A stretch of DNA of 64,000 nucleotides from Bacillota bacterium. Its GTDB lineage: Bacteria > Bacillota > Clostridia > Lachnospirales > Lachnospiraceae. The stretch's first letter is position 1; each line of letters starts with the position of its first letter. Below the pieces are notes generated by a model. It had not been told where the DNA came from. It made no database searches and saw nothing but the letters and a program-made list of their open reading frames with translations. The translations under genes and the position numbers were made by a program. The stretch covers positions 1 through 64,000 of the forward strand of contig JAEZKU010000020.1 of the NCBI GenBank assembly GCA_023436065.1. Direction: 5' to 3'. This document shows positions 1 to 8,209 of this stretch, in pieces.

Positions 1-166
1 AACTAAATATATATAATAAAAGGGATTACAATAATTTTCCCATGAGACCTTTAGGGTGGAAATCTCCCAGGTCTATACTATTTAATTTTGTTAAGTATGG
101 TGTAACATATGTTTGACAACCCTACAACATCTATTTGCTTGAATTTATTGGGTGCAATTTCACCTT

Positions 167-784
167 TTATTCTGCCCATTGCATTTGCTCGTAGGGAATG
201 CCCATCTTCTTACATTCTTCGCAAACAATTTGCTTTTCAATACTATTCCCAATGTTGTATTTCAAAATCTTATTACGGAAGACAATAAATTTAATATTTC
301 CCGCTTTAAAATCAACAAACCAATTTCCACCTTTTGTCTCATCTGAAATCATTACCTTTGATAACAAATTAGGAAAATCTTTGTTTGTCGAAGTGAAATA
401 TATAACTGTCCAGTATTTTGGATTTCCTTGTTTCTTCCATATTTCTACTTTGTTGATAGTAAGACAATCAAGTATCAAATCATTTTCTATACTTTCTTTA
501 ATAAGGATGCCTTCATATATGCCAGCTATATCATTAAGAATAACATTGTTTCCACATGTATAAATCTCTTTCACGCTGTCAATTATCAAATCATCTTTTA
601 GCAAAACATCTATAGAGACCTGAAAAAATTTACTCAGTATCAAAAGCTTATCAACACTTGGTAATGCAATATCCGCTTCCCATTTCGATATACATTGTCT
701 ACTAACATTACAAATTTGCGCCAAATATTCTTGTGAATACCCGTATTTCTTCCTTAAAATTTGTATTTTTTCAGATAGCTTCAT
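167..784 (-). CDS. XRE-family helix-turn-helix regulator
   Basis: A 205-residue protein with an N-terminal HTH_3 (lambda-repressor-like) domain, roughly residues 5-60. The pattern KIQILRKKYGYSQEYLAQ, then VSRQCISKWE, is the classic 'SQE.LA...VSR..ISKWE' helix-turn-helix. The C-terminal ~130 residues resemble no domain I can name and probably sense a signal or mediate dimerisation. The start is ATG at 784 with a weak AAGG ribosome site. It is read on the same strand as the S51-type peptidase upstream (37 bp gap), so the two may be co-transcribed. DNA-binding regulator is secure; target genes are unknown. Confidence 0.85.
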   Translation of the reverse strand: MKLSEKIQILRKKYGYSQEYLAQICNVSRQCISKWEADIALPSVDKLLILSKFFQVSIDVLLKDDLIIDSVKEIYTCGNNVILNDIAGIYEGILIKESIENDLILDCLTINKVEIWKKQGNPKYWTVIYFTSTNKDFPNLLSKVMISDETKGGNWFVDFKAGNIKFIVFRNKILKYNIGNSIEKQIVCEECKKMGIPYEQMQWAE

Positions 785-820
785 TTCTATACCAACCTTT
801 TGCTTTTAAATAAAATACTA

Positions 821-1375
821 TCATTCAAGAATGTAGGATTTTTCATCTTCAATGATAATTGCTTGATTATTTGTTAGATTTATGTGTGATATATGGTTAA
901 TGTCTATGTCCCCGGATATGTTACCTTCCATACAGTGTACAGTTAATGTGCATGGTAAAAATCCAAGGTTATCTTTAAATTCATTAACGCATATTAAACT
1001 TCCAGCACTTATACCAATATATGTCCCTCCCTGGTTAATGAAGTTCTTCAGCAAACTTACAAAATTTGCTTCATGCATTTTATCAAGAAGATATCTACTA
1101 TTGCCGCCACAGACATAAACTGCATCAAAAGTAGTCATTTCTTCATATTGCATTACGTAATCAAGGTTATAGGTCTTTATGTTTCCAGCTGATATTCCGG
1201 TATTAAGTAAATCATCCATACACTTTGGTAATACAGCTTTTGCGTCATCATCAATAGCTGCGGTTGGTATCCATATTGCCCTTATTTCGTTTGCTGGTTT
1301 ATTAACCATATCAAGAAATTTTTGCTCAATTTTTTTGTTTTCAAAACCGGCAGATGTTAAAATTATTTTTTTCAT
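821..1375 (-). CDS. Peptidase S51 (dipeptidase E-like) family protein
   Basis: A 184-residue protein of the class I glutamine-amidotransferase-like fold. The nucleophile elbow GISAGSLICVNE (about residues 120-131) matches the GxSAGS serine elbow of peptidase S51, whose members cleave Asp-X dipeptides or cyanophycin-type substrates. VYVCGGNSRYLL upstream of it is the conserved glycine-rich loop. It is somewhat shorter than typical members (about 205-230 residues). The start is ATG 1375 with GGAGG seven bases upstream. It lies just upstream of the XRE regulator on the same strand. The family is fairly certain; the substrate is not. Confidence 0.8.
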   Translation of the reverse strand: MKKIILTSAGFENKKIEQKFLDMVNKPANEIRAIWIPTAAIDDDAKAVLPKCMDDLLNTGISAGNIKTYNLDYVMQYEEMTTFDAVYVCGGNSRYLLDKMHEANFVSLLKNFINQGGTYIGISAGSLICVNEFKDNLGFLPCTLTVHCMEGNISGDIDINHISHINLTNNQAIIIEDEKSYILE

Positions 1376-1848
1376 TATGTACCTCCATAGTAATAATAGA
1401 ATATTGTAATATAAATATCATTATAATAATTCCATCAATTAACATCTACCAACTTATAAGTTTATTTTCGCAACCTACAAGTGCATAAATTATATATTAT
1501 ATTAAGGACAAAACTTAAGAAAATACTCAGTTGTATGCTACATTCTAGTACATATATTTTTATTATAGCATTCTATTTTGCTTCTGCCAACCAATGCCAA
1601 TAATGGTTAATGCGCCTTTCTTGAGCTGCCATTGTATCCGTATACACAAGATTTTCAAGCAACTAAAAATCGCTAACCCCTGCTTTATAAGGATTAGCGA
1701 TACTATTCAACTAAGCACGAGCGGGATTCGAACAAATCCCCGCACACACAAATACTGATAAATAGGAGGTTTGCGGCTTCTGTAATTTATCTGCACACAT
1801 TCTTGCACACACGGGAAATATTCATTTTATGTCAATTCTTTTGATGAC
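1376..1848. other. Non-coding stretch with a degraded attachment-like segment
   Basis: No credible ORF. AT-rich up to about 1620. From 1669 there is an imperfect hairpin (ATCGCTAA at 1669-1676 against TTAGCGAT at 1694-1701), then a 20-base segment at 1714-1733 that resembles the 3' end of a tRNA gene read on the minus strand (CGGGATTCGAAC shared with the tRNA-Gly at 5994-6065). Next come CACACA-rich words (1741-1812) like those downstream of the integrase gene at about 5765-5783. I read this as the scar of an older integration, but it is too short to prove. Confidence 0.45.
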
Positions 1849-2130
1849 TCAGTCATGATAATAGATTGTTTCATCTATGTTTTCCCATTGTGTTATATTA
1901 GTGATACATAATTGATATTTATATTCGTCTTTTACAGCAGAAACAATTTGATGGTACCATTGACTCGGTGACCAAGAGCCAACTGATAATGGGTATAAAC
2001 AATTTTTTGAAGCATCCCAATATACCCCCATAGCACTTCTATAAATCATTTCAAAAGTAACTGTCTGCGGTTGTATGCAGAGTCTATTTGATTTATCTAT
2101 CCAAATTTTCTTTATTTCTTCAGTATCCAT
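1849..2130 (-). CDS. Hypothetical small protein
   Basis: A 93-residue acidic/aromatic protein (several Trp, Tyr, Ile). No motif I recognise. Small size, high Trp/Tyr content and location among unrelated accessory genes would fit an immunity-type or orphan cassette protein, but nothing in the sequence proves this. A second unknown gene lies 33 bp upstream on the same strand, so the two could form a small operon. The ATG is at 2130, after a modest AGGAG-like site. No neighbouring toxin gene is visible in the window. Confidence 0.5.
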   Translation of the reverse strand: MDTEEIKKIWIDKSNRLCIQPQTVTFEMIYRSAMGVYWDASKNCLYPLSVGSWSPSQWYHQIVSAVKDEYKYQLCITNITQWENIDETIYYHD

Positions 2131-2163
2131 TCTAAATCTCCTAACAATAATATTTCGGACTGA

Positions 2164-2730
2164 TTACTTACGCCCCCAATAATAATACCATTTATCCTCA
2201 ATAAACGTTAATTCAACGTCATCTCTATTTTTTAACATGCTATCATTCAGCACATAAACTAATTTTTGATTCCATGCATTACTAGTACATGTTCTCGTGA
2301 AACTCACATAATCACCGTCGTAATAGATAAATTTATATTTTAACTTGTTTAGGATGTATTCAACATTACTTTCTACATCATCATCTAATATATCTTTAGC
2401 TTGTGAATCAAAAGTATTTGAAAAATATCCAATCTTATAAGAATCATCATTATGTAAGATATGAGTGCCTTCTCCATAAGAAACCATATATTGGGCAACA
2501 GTAATAAATTCCTCTTTGTTTTTCTTATATGAATTTATCATTGATTCTTCAGATACATGATCGGGATAAAATAGCGAAAAAAACCATGCTGGTATTATTA
2601 TAATAAATACTACTAAAAGTAATAGAAAAGACCATCTTAAATAACGGCTTTTCTTTTTATTGCATACATATATACAAACTATAATCAAAGAGAAAAGTAT
2701 TAAAAAATATATAGAAATTATGCCACCCAT
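2164..2730 (-). CDS. Hypothetical membrane-anchored protein
   Basis: A 188-residue protein. Residues about 4-23 and 32-53 are strongly hydrophobic (two transmembrane segments) with a Lys/Arg-rich turn between (CNKKKSRYLR). The rest is a polar domain of about 130 residues rich in Tyr, Asp and Asn that should sit outside the membrane. No family recognised. It is the upstream partner of the 93-residue hypothetical gene (33 bp apart, same strand). Codon use is AT-richer than in the core genes further right, in keeping with an accessory origin. Confidence 0.55.
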   Translation of the reverse strand: MGGIISIYFLILFSLIIVCIYVCNKKKSRYLRWSFLLLLVVFIIIIPAWFFSLFYPDHVSEESMINSYKKNKEEFITVAQYMVSYGEGTHILHNDDSYKIGYFSNTFDSQAKDILDDDVESNVEYILNKLKYKFIYYDGDYVSFTRTCTSNAWNQKLVYVLNDSMLKNRDDVELTFIEDKWYYYWGRK

Positions 2731-2926
2731 TAACGCTTAACCTCCAATATTCAATGTAAAAAATTGATTAAATAATTTCGCTCAACTTTTGCTAGCTTAA
2801 TTATGCTAGTGATAGGACAATATTCATTTAATAATTATACATTTCCTAAAAGTGGAAGTCAATCAAAGTATATGAAGTATATTATATACACCAATTATGA
2901 AATGTACACCTTTTTCTATAGACATG

Positions 2927-2970
2927 ATAACGGTTACTCGTTAACTCATCGAGTAAACGGTTATTTTTTT
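2927..2970 (+). terminator. Imperfect hairpin followed by T-run
   Basis: ATAACGGTTACTCG (2927-2940) pairs with CGAGTAAACGGTTAT (2950-2964) with one bulge and one mismatch, followed by a run of T to 2970. It looks like a rho-independent terminator or attenuator upstream of the structured region that follows. No gene clearly ends here on the plus strand. Confidence 0.5.
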
Positions 2971-3064
2971 CGATATCTCGATTCGAGTTATGGCATATTA
3001 TGTTTGATAAAAGATGAAAGGAGAAAAAACAAACAAAAAAATTAAAAATAAAAAACAAAAAAGC

Positions 3065-3470
3065 AAACTGACGGAAAACAAAATTCAAATTTTGTTTTCA
3101 TAAGGCAATATCAGTTTATTTGATAAAGCGTTATTGCCGGCAAAGCCGGCTGTCCGTATGAAGAAAAGAAGAGGGAACTAGGTTCTCTTGACTCAAGACT
3201 AGCTGTAACGGGATTTTACCTGACAAACCACTGTATTGGAAATTGTAAACCATTAAAAGCCGCTCTGCTATTAATGGTTAGGCTGGATACCCTTTGACTG
3301 TATCCTTAGGAGCAATAAACACTAAGCCCTGTGTTTTAAATAAATTGGGCGTGCTCAGCTTAAACAAAATGCAATAGAAGCAAAGTGGTTAAAGCAAAAG
3401 GAAAAATCGTTTGCTTTGTAAGTTTGTACCTAGAGTACAGACTTCGTCAGGCGCAATTTAGTTTGCGCAG
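3065..3470 (+). ncRNA. Candidate structured leader / non-coding RNA of the recombinase gene
   Basis: About 400 bases without a credible ORF but with a chain of complementary arms. GAAAACAAAATT (3074-3085) is perfectly complementary to 3088-3099; AAACTGA (3065-3071) to TCAGTTT (3111-3117); GGCAATA (3104-3110) to TATTGCC (3132-3138); GCCGGC (3136-3141) to 3145-3150; 3169-3178 to GTTCTCTT at 3182-3189; CCATTAA (3250-3256) to TTAATGG (3271-3277); GGATAC (3285-3290) to GTATCC (3300-3305); TGTAC to GTACA around 3425-3439; GCGCAA (3451-3456) to TTGCGC (3463-3468). Some arms overlap, which allows alternative folds. It ends just before the ribosome site of the recombinase gene. I do not recognise an Rfam family; the RNA call is inference from density of inverted repeats. 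Confidence 0.5.
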
Positions 3471-3483
3471 AAAAGAGGTAAAA

Positions 3484-4398
3484 ATGGCTCGAAGCAGAGA
3501 AAAACATGAATCATTAGTTCATCAAGCAGAGGTGAAACTGAAATCAAAACTGGCAATTGGTCATCCAAAGCATGACGATAAGATGGCCGATAAGGCAAAG
3601 CGGAAAGAAAAAAAGAAAACCGAGTCCCGGGCGAAATTAACCTATGAAGAGAGTATCACTATGCAAAAAATCTATACATGGAATACCTTTAGGGATTATT
3701 TGAAACATGCCTGTTACTTTGTCAAATGGTGCAAGAAACATTATGGCTGTCGAACTTTGGATGAATGCCGGCAGTATGTGGATGAATGGCTAACAACAAG
3801 ACTTGAATTATCGCCATATACTCAGAAATTAGAAGCTTGTGCCCTAGCCAAAGCTTATGACTGTTCCTCTGAGGATTTCATAAAAACTGGAGTGCGCCAT
3901 AGAGCTGGTATTACAAGAAGCAGAAAGTCTGCTAAACGTGACAAGAATTTCTCTGAGTCAAAGAATAAGGAGTTTATAGAATTCTGTAAAGTAACCGGAT
4001 TACGTAAGAATGAACTGAAATGCCTGCGGGGAACACAGTTAATCAAAAAAAACGGATTGTATTACATAGCTGTTACCAAAGGGGCGAAAGGTGGCAGATA
4101 CCGGGAAGCTCTCATCTTATCTAATGTCGAAGCGGTTGTGAAACGAATGGAGAAAGCAGGAGACAAGAAAGTATGGCCACGCGTTCCTGACATGGATGTA
4201 CATTCTTATCGTAGTGAGTATTGCACAGAAATTTATAATACCTTTGTAAGACCAATGGAAAAGATACCGAAGAACGAACGTTACCATTGCAGGCAGGAAC
4301 TAAAAGGAGTCTGTTATGATAAGCGTGCCATGCTGATTTCAAGTCGGTTCCTTGGGCATAACAGAATTAATATCATAGCAGAACATTATTTACGATAA
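3484..4398 (+). CDS. Tyrosine recombinase-like integrase (unclassified)
   Basis: A 304-residue protein from ATG 3484, chosen because AGAGGT lies five bases upstream; a GTG at 3385 would add 33 residues and run through the structured leader. The N-terminus (about 1-60) is extremely Lys/Arg-rich. The tyrosine-recombinase signature can be traced: box I Arg in TGLRKNELKCL, box II HSYR (HxxR), then LGHNRINIIAEHYLR supplying the late His and the nucleophile Tyr. The distance from HSYR to LGH (about 55 residues) is longer than usual. Probably cuts and rejoins DNA for a mobile element. It is followed by a perfect-stem terminator and a second, unrelated integrase gene. Confidence 0.75.
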   Translation: MARSREKHESLVHQAEVKLKSKLAIGHPKHDDKMADKAKRKEKKKTESRAKLTYEESITMQKIYTWNTFRDYLKHACYFVKWCKKHYGCRTLDECRQYVDEWLTTRLELSPYTQKLEACALAKAYDCSSEDFIKTGVRHRAGITRSRKSAKRDKNFSESKNKEFIEFCKVTGLRKNELKCLRGTQLIKKNGLYYIAVTKGAKGGRYREALILSNVEAVVKRMEKAGDKKVWPRVPDMDVHSYRSEYCTEIYNTFVRPMEKIPKNERYHCRQELKGVCYDKRAMLISSRFLGHNRINIIAEHYLR

Positions 4399-4402
4399 CT
4401 CT

Positions 4403-4430
4403 TATGCCCGCAGGATCTGCGGGCATATTT
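4403..4430 (+). terminator. Terminator after first recombinase
   Basis: TATGCCCGCAG (4403-4413), GAT loop, perfectly complementary CTGCGGGCATA (4417-4427), then TTT. Eleven GC-rich pairs starting five bases after the recombinase stop. Confidence 0.8.
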
Positions 4431-4525
4431 CAGAAAAATGTTTCGTTTTCAAAATCACCTGTCATATTGTACTTATGAAACATGAAATAGAGTGTTTCAA
4501 ATATGATACAGGAGGACACATAATT

Positions 4526-5743
4526 ATGCTTGATGCATTATCAATCTTGCAGGAAGCGTATGAATGTGGTATCTTGGATGCAACAGAAGTCGCAATAAAA
4601 ATAAATATGACCAAAGAAAACTATGTAAAAGAGCGTCATCCATATTCCATCAGCACCAGGAAGGATGGGCGCATCATAACCACCGTAAGGAGAGAAGAGG
4701 AAGAAAGACAACAGATATCCGGAACAACCTACGAAGAACTGATTAGTAAGCTTTATGATTTTTATGCTGACCGTAAAAGGGATTATACTATCAGCGATTT
4801 GTATGAGGTCTGGATAGAAAAGAGGGAGAAACAGGCTTGTGATGGAAATATCGACATTAAGACTGTAAAAAGAGACGATGAGCATTGGCGAAAGTATTAC
4901 GCCAGTAACAAGCTTGTCACCATCCCAGTTAAAAAGATAACCACCAAAATACTCAACGATTTTCTGAATGATGCCATTACCACATTCAAGCTTTCAAGAA
5001 AAGAAATGAATAACATGAAAACCATTCTTAACGCTATCTTTAAGCTTGCAATGGATTTCGAGATACTTTCAGTCAATCCTTTGCTGAACGCGCGTGCAGA
5101 AGTGAAATTCCGCTCAGTCCAGAAGAAAAAGGATGGTACTAAGCTTTATCTTGAAAATGAGATGGAAATCCTCGAAGAATATCTCTATCAGCAAAAAACG
5201 ATGGAAGCCTATGCCATTCTAATGGACTTTCAAATCGGAACCAGAGTTGGAGAGCTGGTAGTCCTGACAAAGGAAGATATGCTTGATAATGAAGTGTATA
5301 TCCATAAGATGGAGATTGTTGATGAGGAAAAGGTAAGCGGAAAGTATAACCGAATTGGCTATAAGATTGTGGAGTATGTGAAACATGATATCTCATCCGG
5401 TTATCGTACCATTCCACTCACCGACAAGGCACTGAAGATTTTAGAAGAGGTTAAGAAGCTCTCGGAAAATCATAAATATTTGTTCACGCAAAGCAATGGT
5501 GAGAGATTGACGAGTCGAAGCTTTAATTACTGGCTTTGGAAGTATTGCAGAGACGCAGGGATATCGTTCAAGAGCAGTCATTGCATCCGTAGGACCTTTG
5601 CCAGCCGATTGTTTGCAGCTGGTATGCCGTTAGCTGAAATCAGCGTGTATATGGGGCATGAGGACATTGAGACAACCAAAGGGTATATCTACAATTACCA
5701 TGAGGTAGAGCAGAACCGGTCCTACATGAACAGGGCATTATGA
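4526..5743 (+). CDS. Site-specific integrase, tyrosine recombinase family
   Basis: A 405-residue integrase from ATG 4526, with GGAGG at 4511-4515; the upstream ATG at 4475 lacks a ribosome site. N-terminal part: short DNA-binding region, then a SAM-like core-binding domain (about 95-185, 'ISDLYEVWIEKREKQ'). C-terminal catalytic domain: box I Arg in QIGTRVGELVVL, HCIRRTFAS (HxxR), MGHEDIETT (His), and the nucleophile Tyr in TKGYIYN. It resembles integrases of Tn916-type elements and prophages that insert into tRNA genes. A tRNA-Gly gene lies 250 bp downstream with duplicated end sequences. No conjugation or phage genes accompany it, so the element is reduced or decayed. Confidence 0.93.
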   Translation: MLDALSILQEAYECGILDATEVAIKINMTKENYVKERHPYSISTRKDGRIITTVRREEEERQQISGTTYEELISKLYDFYADRKRDYTISDLYEVWIEKREKQACDGNIDIKTVKRDDEHWRKYYASNKLVTIPVKKITTKILNDFLNDAITTFKLSRKEMNNMKTILNAIFKLAMDFEILSVNPLLNARAEVKFRSVQKKKDGTKLYLENEMEILEEYLYQQKTMEAYAILMDFQIGTRVGELVVLTKEDMLDNEVYIHKMEIVDEEKVSGKYNRIGYKIVEYVKHDISSGYRTIPLTDKALKILEEVKKLSENHKYLFTQSNGERLTSRSFNYWLWKYCRDAGISFKSSHCIRRTFASRLFAAGMPLAEISVYMGHEDIETTKGYIYNYHEVEQNRSYMNRAL

Positions 5744-5805
5744 CCTGAATAACGTAAATTGACCTTGCACACATCCTGCACACATGATTTAAAAGCAATA
5801 AAAAA

Positions 5806-5840
5806 TCTCAAATCCTTGATTTATAAGGATTTGAGACCAT
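5806..5840 (+). terminator. Terminator after integrase
   Basis: TCTCAAATCCTT (5806-5817) perfectly complementary to AAGGATTTGAGA (5825-5836), 7-base loop, followed by CCATTTT. A very similar arrangement (hairpin with TTTATAAGGATT in the loop/right arm) occurs at 1669-1701. Confidence 0.7.
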
Positions 5841-5849
5841 TTTCATTTA

Positions 5850-5861
5850 AGCGCGAGACGG
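5850..5861. repeat. Direct repeat of the tRNA-Gly 3' end (candidate att remnant)
   Basis: AGCGCGAGACGG at 5850-5861 is repeated exactly at 5994-6005, where it forms the 3' acceptor end of tRNA-Gly (minus strand). Between the copies is a GC-rich patch (5862-5940). Short duplications of a tRNA 3' end are typical of integrase-mediated insertion, but 12 bp is short for an att core. Confidence 0.5.
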
Positions 5862-5944
5862 CGCACGAGGTCCGGGGGACCTCGGTCCTGCACCGACCGG
5901 AGCGGAGCGGAGACATTCGAACTTCGAGTCCAGGATTGGACTCG

Positions 5945-5990
5945 AATAACAAAAAACGGATATCCATTTTGGATATCCGTTTTTGTTATT
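5945..5990 (-). terminator. Terminator of tRNA-Gly transcript (bidirectional)
   Basis: ACGGATATCC (5956-5965) with perfectly complementary GGATATCCGT (5971-5980), flanked by A-run on the left and TTTT on the right. On the minus strand it directly follows the tRNA 3' end and ends in a T-run. Confidence 0.8.
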
Positions 5991-5993
5991 GAG

Positions 5994-6065
5994 AGCGCGA
6001 GACGGGATTCGAACCCGCGACCCTCGCCTTGGCAAGGCGATACTCCACCACTGAGCCACTCGCGC
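5994..6065 (-). tRNA. tRNA-Gly (anticodon GCC)
   Basis: Reads 5'-3' on the minus strand. Acceptor stem GCGCGAG pairs fully with CTCGCGC; the discriminator is T; no CCA is encoded. The anticodon stem has loop TTGCCAA, giving anticodon GCC (glycine). The T-arm contains GGTTCGAATCC. About 72 bases. It is the likely integration target for the neighbouring integrase. Confidence 0.95.
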
Positions 6066-6109
6066 ATTTATGTCTTTGTGCTTATCGGTGTTTCGTAAGC
6101 ACATGACAT

Positions 6110-6138
6110 AATATACTATAGATTAAGAGGAATGTCAA
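6110..6138 (-). promoter_or_regulatory. tRNA-Gly promoter
   Basis: On the minus strand: TTGACA (6138-6133), 17-base spacer, TATATT (6115-6110), followed about 45 bases later by the tRNA 5' end. Near-consensus sigma-A promoter. Confidence 0.85.
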
Positions 6139-6192
6139 TACCTCCGGGTCAAATTTTTGAATTCTTTTTATAATTTATATTATTCATATAAT

Positions 6193-6957
6193 TTAAGCAA
6201 TTGTTATGGTGCAGACATACTCGTTGTTCTGGAAGGACTTATTTTGGAGTACCTCTGATTTGGATAAGGTGACATCTACCCAGAGCTCCTCGGCAGCAAG
6301 CAGGAGATTAGCCATCATGATACCCATGTCAATCATTTTGTTATAGTCCAGGGCTTTCGCTATAAAAAGATTTTTCTTAGCGAAGACATGGATACGGTTC
6401 TTATATACCACGAATCTCCAAGGCTGACTGTTGAGCACGGAAGGGGCCAGTCTTGCCGCTGACAGCACCTGCTTAATATCGGGAGTGACCTCCTCTTTAT
6501 AAACAACGATTTCCTCCTCAGGCAGACGCTTAGCCTTTGAACTGTCCCTGTATAAAGCGGATTTCGTCTTACCGAAAGCAAGAGCAACCACATATTCATA
6601 TTTCATGGTAGCTTTGAGGCCGCTGCCGGGGTAAGCCACAAGGAAACAAGTACCGTAACCCTTAGAGGCAAGATATAGATTCATCTGTTGCATCAGATAG
6701 CCGGCATTCAGCATATAATCCTCCTTGGTCTCGGAGGAGATGCACAGATAATAGGGGGCTTTCACGTTGAAGGGACCGTTGAATCCCTGCTTTGCCTCGA
6801 TATTGCTGACCAGTTTAAATTCTACTGCGATACCGTCGATCAGCATGGGCAATTGATTTGCATATTCCAGAAGCCCTGCAATTTCTTCCCATTCCAATTT
6901 CTCCTGCTTGAAATGATGGATACTCTTTCTGGAAAATATAGCTTCAAATGTATTCAT
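6193..6957 (-). CDS. Nitroreductase-family protein (TM1586-like)
   Basis: A 254-residue flavoprotein-like protein. The N-terminus (FEAIFSRKSIHHFK) is the 'RRSVRxF' start of nitroreductases. The second half has LSAARLAPSVLNSQPWRFVVYK, the conserved APSxxNxQPW motif that helps bind FMN. The duplicated half-domain layout matches the single-chain 'TM nitroreductase' group (PF14512), where one chain mimics a dimer. Likely NAD(P)H-dependent reduction of a small aromatic or quinone; substrate unknown. It starts 20 bp after the AraC-type regulator gene on the same strand, so it is probably that regulator's co-transcribed partner. Confidence 0.85.
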   Translation of the reverse strand: MNTFEAIFSRKSIHHFKQEKLEWEEIAGLLEYANQLPMLIDGIAVEFKLVSNIEAKQGFNGPFNVKAPYYLCISSETKEDYMLNAGYLMQQMNLYLASKGYGTCFLVAYPGSGLKATMKYEYVVALAFGKTKSALYRDSSKAKRLPEEEIVVYKEEVTPDIKQVLSAARLAPSVLNSQPWRFVVYKNRIHVFAKKNLFIAKALDYNKMIDMGIMMANLLLAAEELWVDVTLSKSEVLQNKSFQNNEYVCTITIA

Positions 6958-6977
6958 CTTATTGATAACCTTCTTCC

Positions 6978-7847
6978 TTACTCGTTGGCAGCATTCGTAT
7001 TCATGGCTCTTTTCTTATAATAAAGAGGAGAGATGCCATAGTACTTCTTGAATAACTTGCTGAAGTGGTAGACATCATCATAACCTACCTGGTTAGCTAT
7101 GTTTTTGATGCTGCCGCTTTCGCTGTTCAGCAAAATATCCTTTGCTTTCTCCAGGCGAATCTTGATTAAATAGTTTATAGGTGACTCTCCCGTCTCTTCT
7201 TTAAAGATCTTAGAAATATAGACAGGACTTAGATACATATTGTGTGCAATCTGCTCCAAAGATATCTTATGCTCATAATTTTCATTCAGATAGTTGATGA
7301 TGCGGTTGACGGCATAGCTCTTGTTATAGGACTCAAAGTTACAGCCCTTCTGTTCGGTATTCTCAACCTCCGCAATTTCACGTAAAACTAACAAAAGCAT
7401 TTGCATCAGATGTGTCTTTAGCATAAAATATCTGCCGACCTGGTTGCTTTCCTTTTCCGCAAGCATGGAAAAGCAATGCATGGAGATTTCCTTTTTTAAC
7501 TCCCCTGTGGTATGGAGAATACAACCTCCGTCGGGTAATCCGATAGAATTGGGATCCATATTCTTGAAATGGAAATCCGTAAAGCCGGAGATGAATTCAA
7601 TCGTCGGCTCCTTTGGATTAGTAATGATATGAGTATGTTTCACACCGGGATTACAGATTAGCAGGTCACCGGCTTCCACATCATATTCTTTTCCCTCTAC
7701 TAGATATTTCCCTTTTCCGGATAAAATATATGCCAGCTCAGCAAAGTCATGATCATGATAGACCCCATCATTTAACATCTTAACTTTCGAGACATAGAAA
7801 ACAGTCGGGTTAAAATCATTATAGGTTAAATCATAATCAAAGGCCAT
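6978..7847 (-). CDS. AraC-family transcriptional regulator with cupin sensor domain
   Basis: A 289-residue protein if started at ATG 7847 (GGAAGG/GGAAG upstream); an in-frame GTG at 7889 would add 14 residues. N-terminal cupin (about 15-110: YHDHDFAELAYILSGKGKYLVEGKEY, AGDLLICNPGVKHTHI) likely binds a small ligand. C-terminal pair of helix-turn-helices (about 185-285) has the AraC signature, including ISLEQIAHNMYLSPVYISK and NIANQVGYDDVYHFSKLFKK. It lies 20 bp upstream of the nitroreductase gene and probably controls it. Inducer unknown. Confidence 0.92.
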   Translation of the reverse strand: MAFDYDLTYNDFNPTVFYVSKVKMLNDGVYHDHDFAELAYILSGKGKYLVEGKEYDVEAGDLLICNPGVKHTHIITNPKEPTIEFISGFTDFHFKNMDPNSIGLPDGGCILHTTGELKKEISMHCFSMLAEKESNQVGRYFMLKTHLMQMLLLVLREIAEVENTEQKGCNFESYNKSYAVNRIINYLNENYEHKISLEQIAHNMYLSPVYISKIFKEETGESPINYLIKIRLEKAKDILLNSESGSIKNIANQVGYDDVYHFSKLFKKYYGISPLYYKKRAMNTNAANE

Positions 7848-8147
7848 AAATCTTCCATCCTTCCATTGCTGCATGAAGCAGTGCCTCACTTGAACATATT
7901 CATCCGGTTAAGGTAAGAGCGTTCTAACATTAGAAAATATTATATCATTATAAGTTAACTCAGGTAAATGAAATTTTCAAAAATATTTCTGGGTTTTCAT
8001 GGTTTTAGGATAAAATACCCAGAGAATGACAAGGAGATATAGATTTATTGATTTGGGACTTTATTCGGAGTCGTATTAGGTACTATATTCAGGTATTTCT
8101 TGAAGGTTTCCTTGGAATGGAGTAAAATATCAGGGTGCGTATTTAAC

Positions 8148-8173
8148 GAAGTCCGGTTATAGACCTGGACTTC
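8148..8173 (+). promoter_or_regulatory. Hairpin in mutY leader
   Basis: GAAGTCC (8148-8154) is complementary to GGACTTC (8167-8173), 36 bases before the mutY start. No T-run follows, so it is not a simple terminator. Function unknown. Confidence 0.4.
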
Positions 8174-8209
8174 TTGCAGGACAGAAGGAATTATACGAGG
8201 AAAAATAAT

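Noticed and set aside
2803..3045. 80-codon plus-strand ORF
   Set aside because: No ribosome site, spans a terminator-like hairpin, and ends in low-complexity Lys/Asn codons; treated as chance.
3385..3483. Upstream GTG extension of the first recombinase
   Set aside because: No ribosome site and runs through hairpin-rich DNA; ATG 3484 has AGAGGT at good distance.
5843..6104. Minus-strand ORFs of 74 and 85 codons across the tRNA-Gly gene
   Set aside because: They translate the tRNA and the GC-rich patch; shadow frames.
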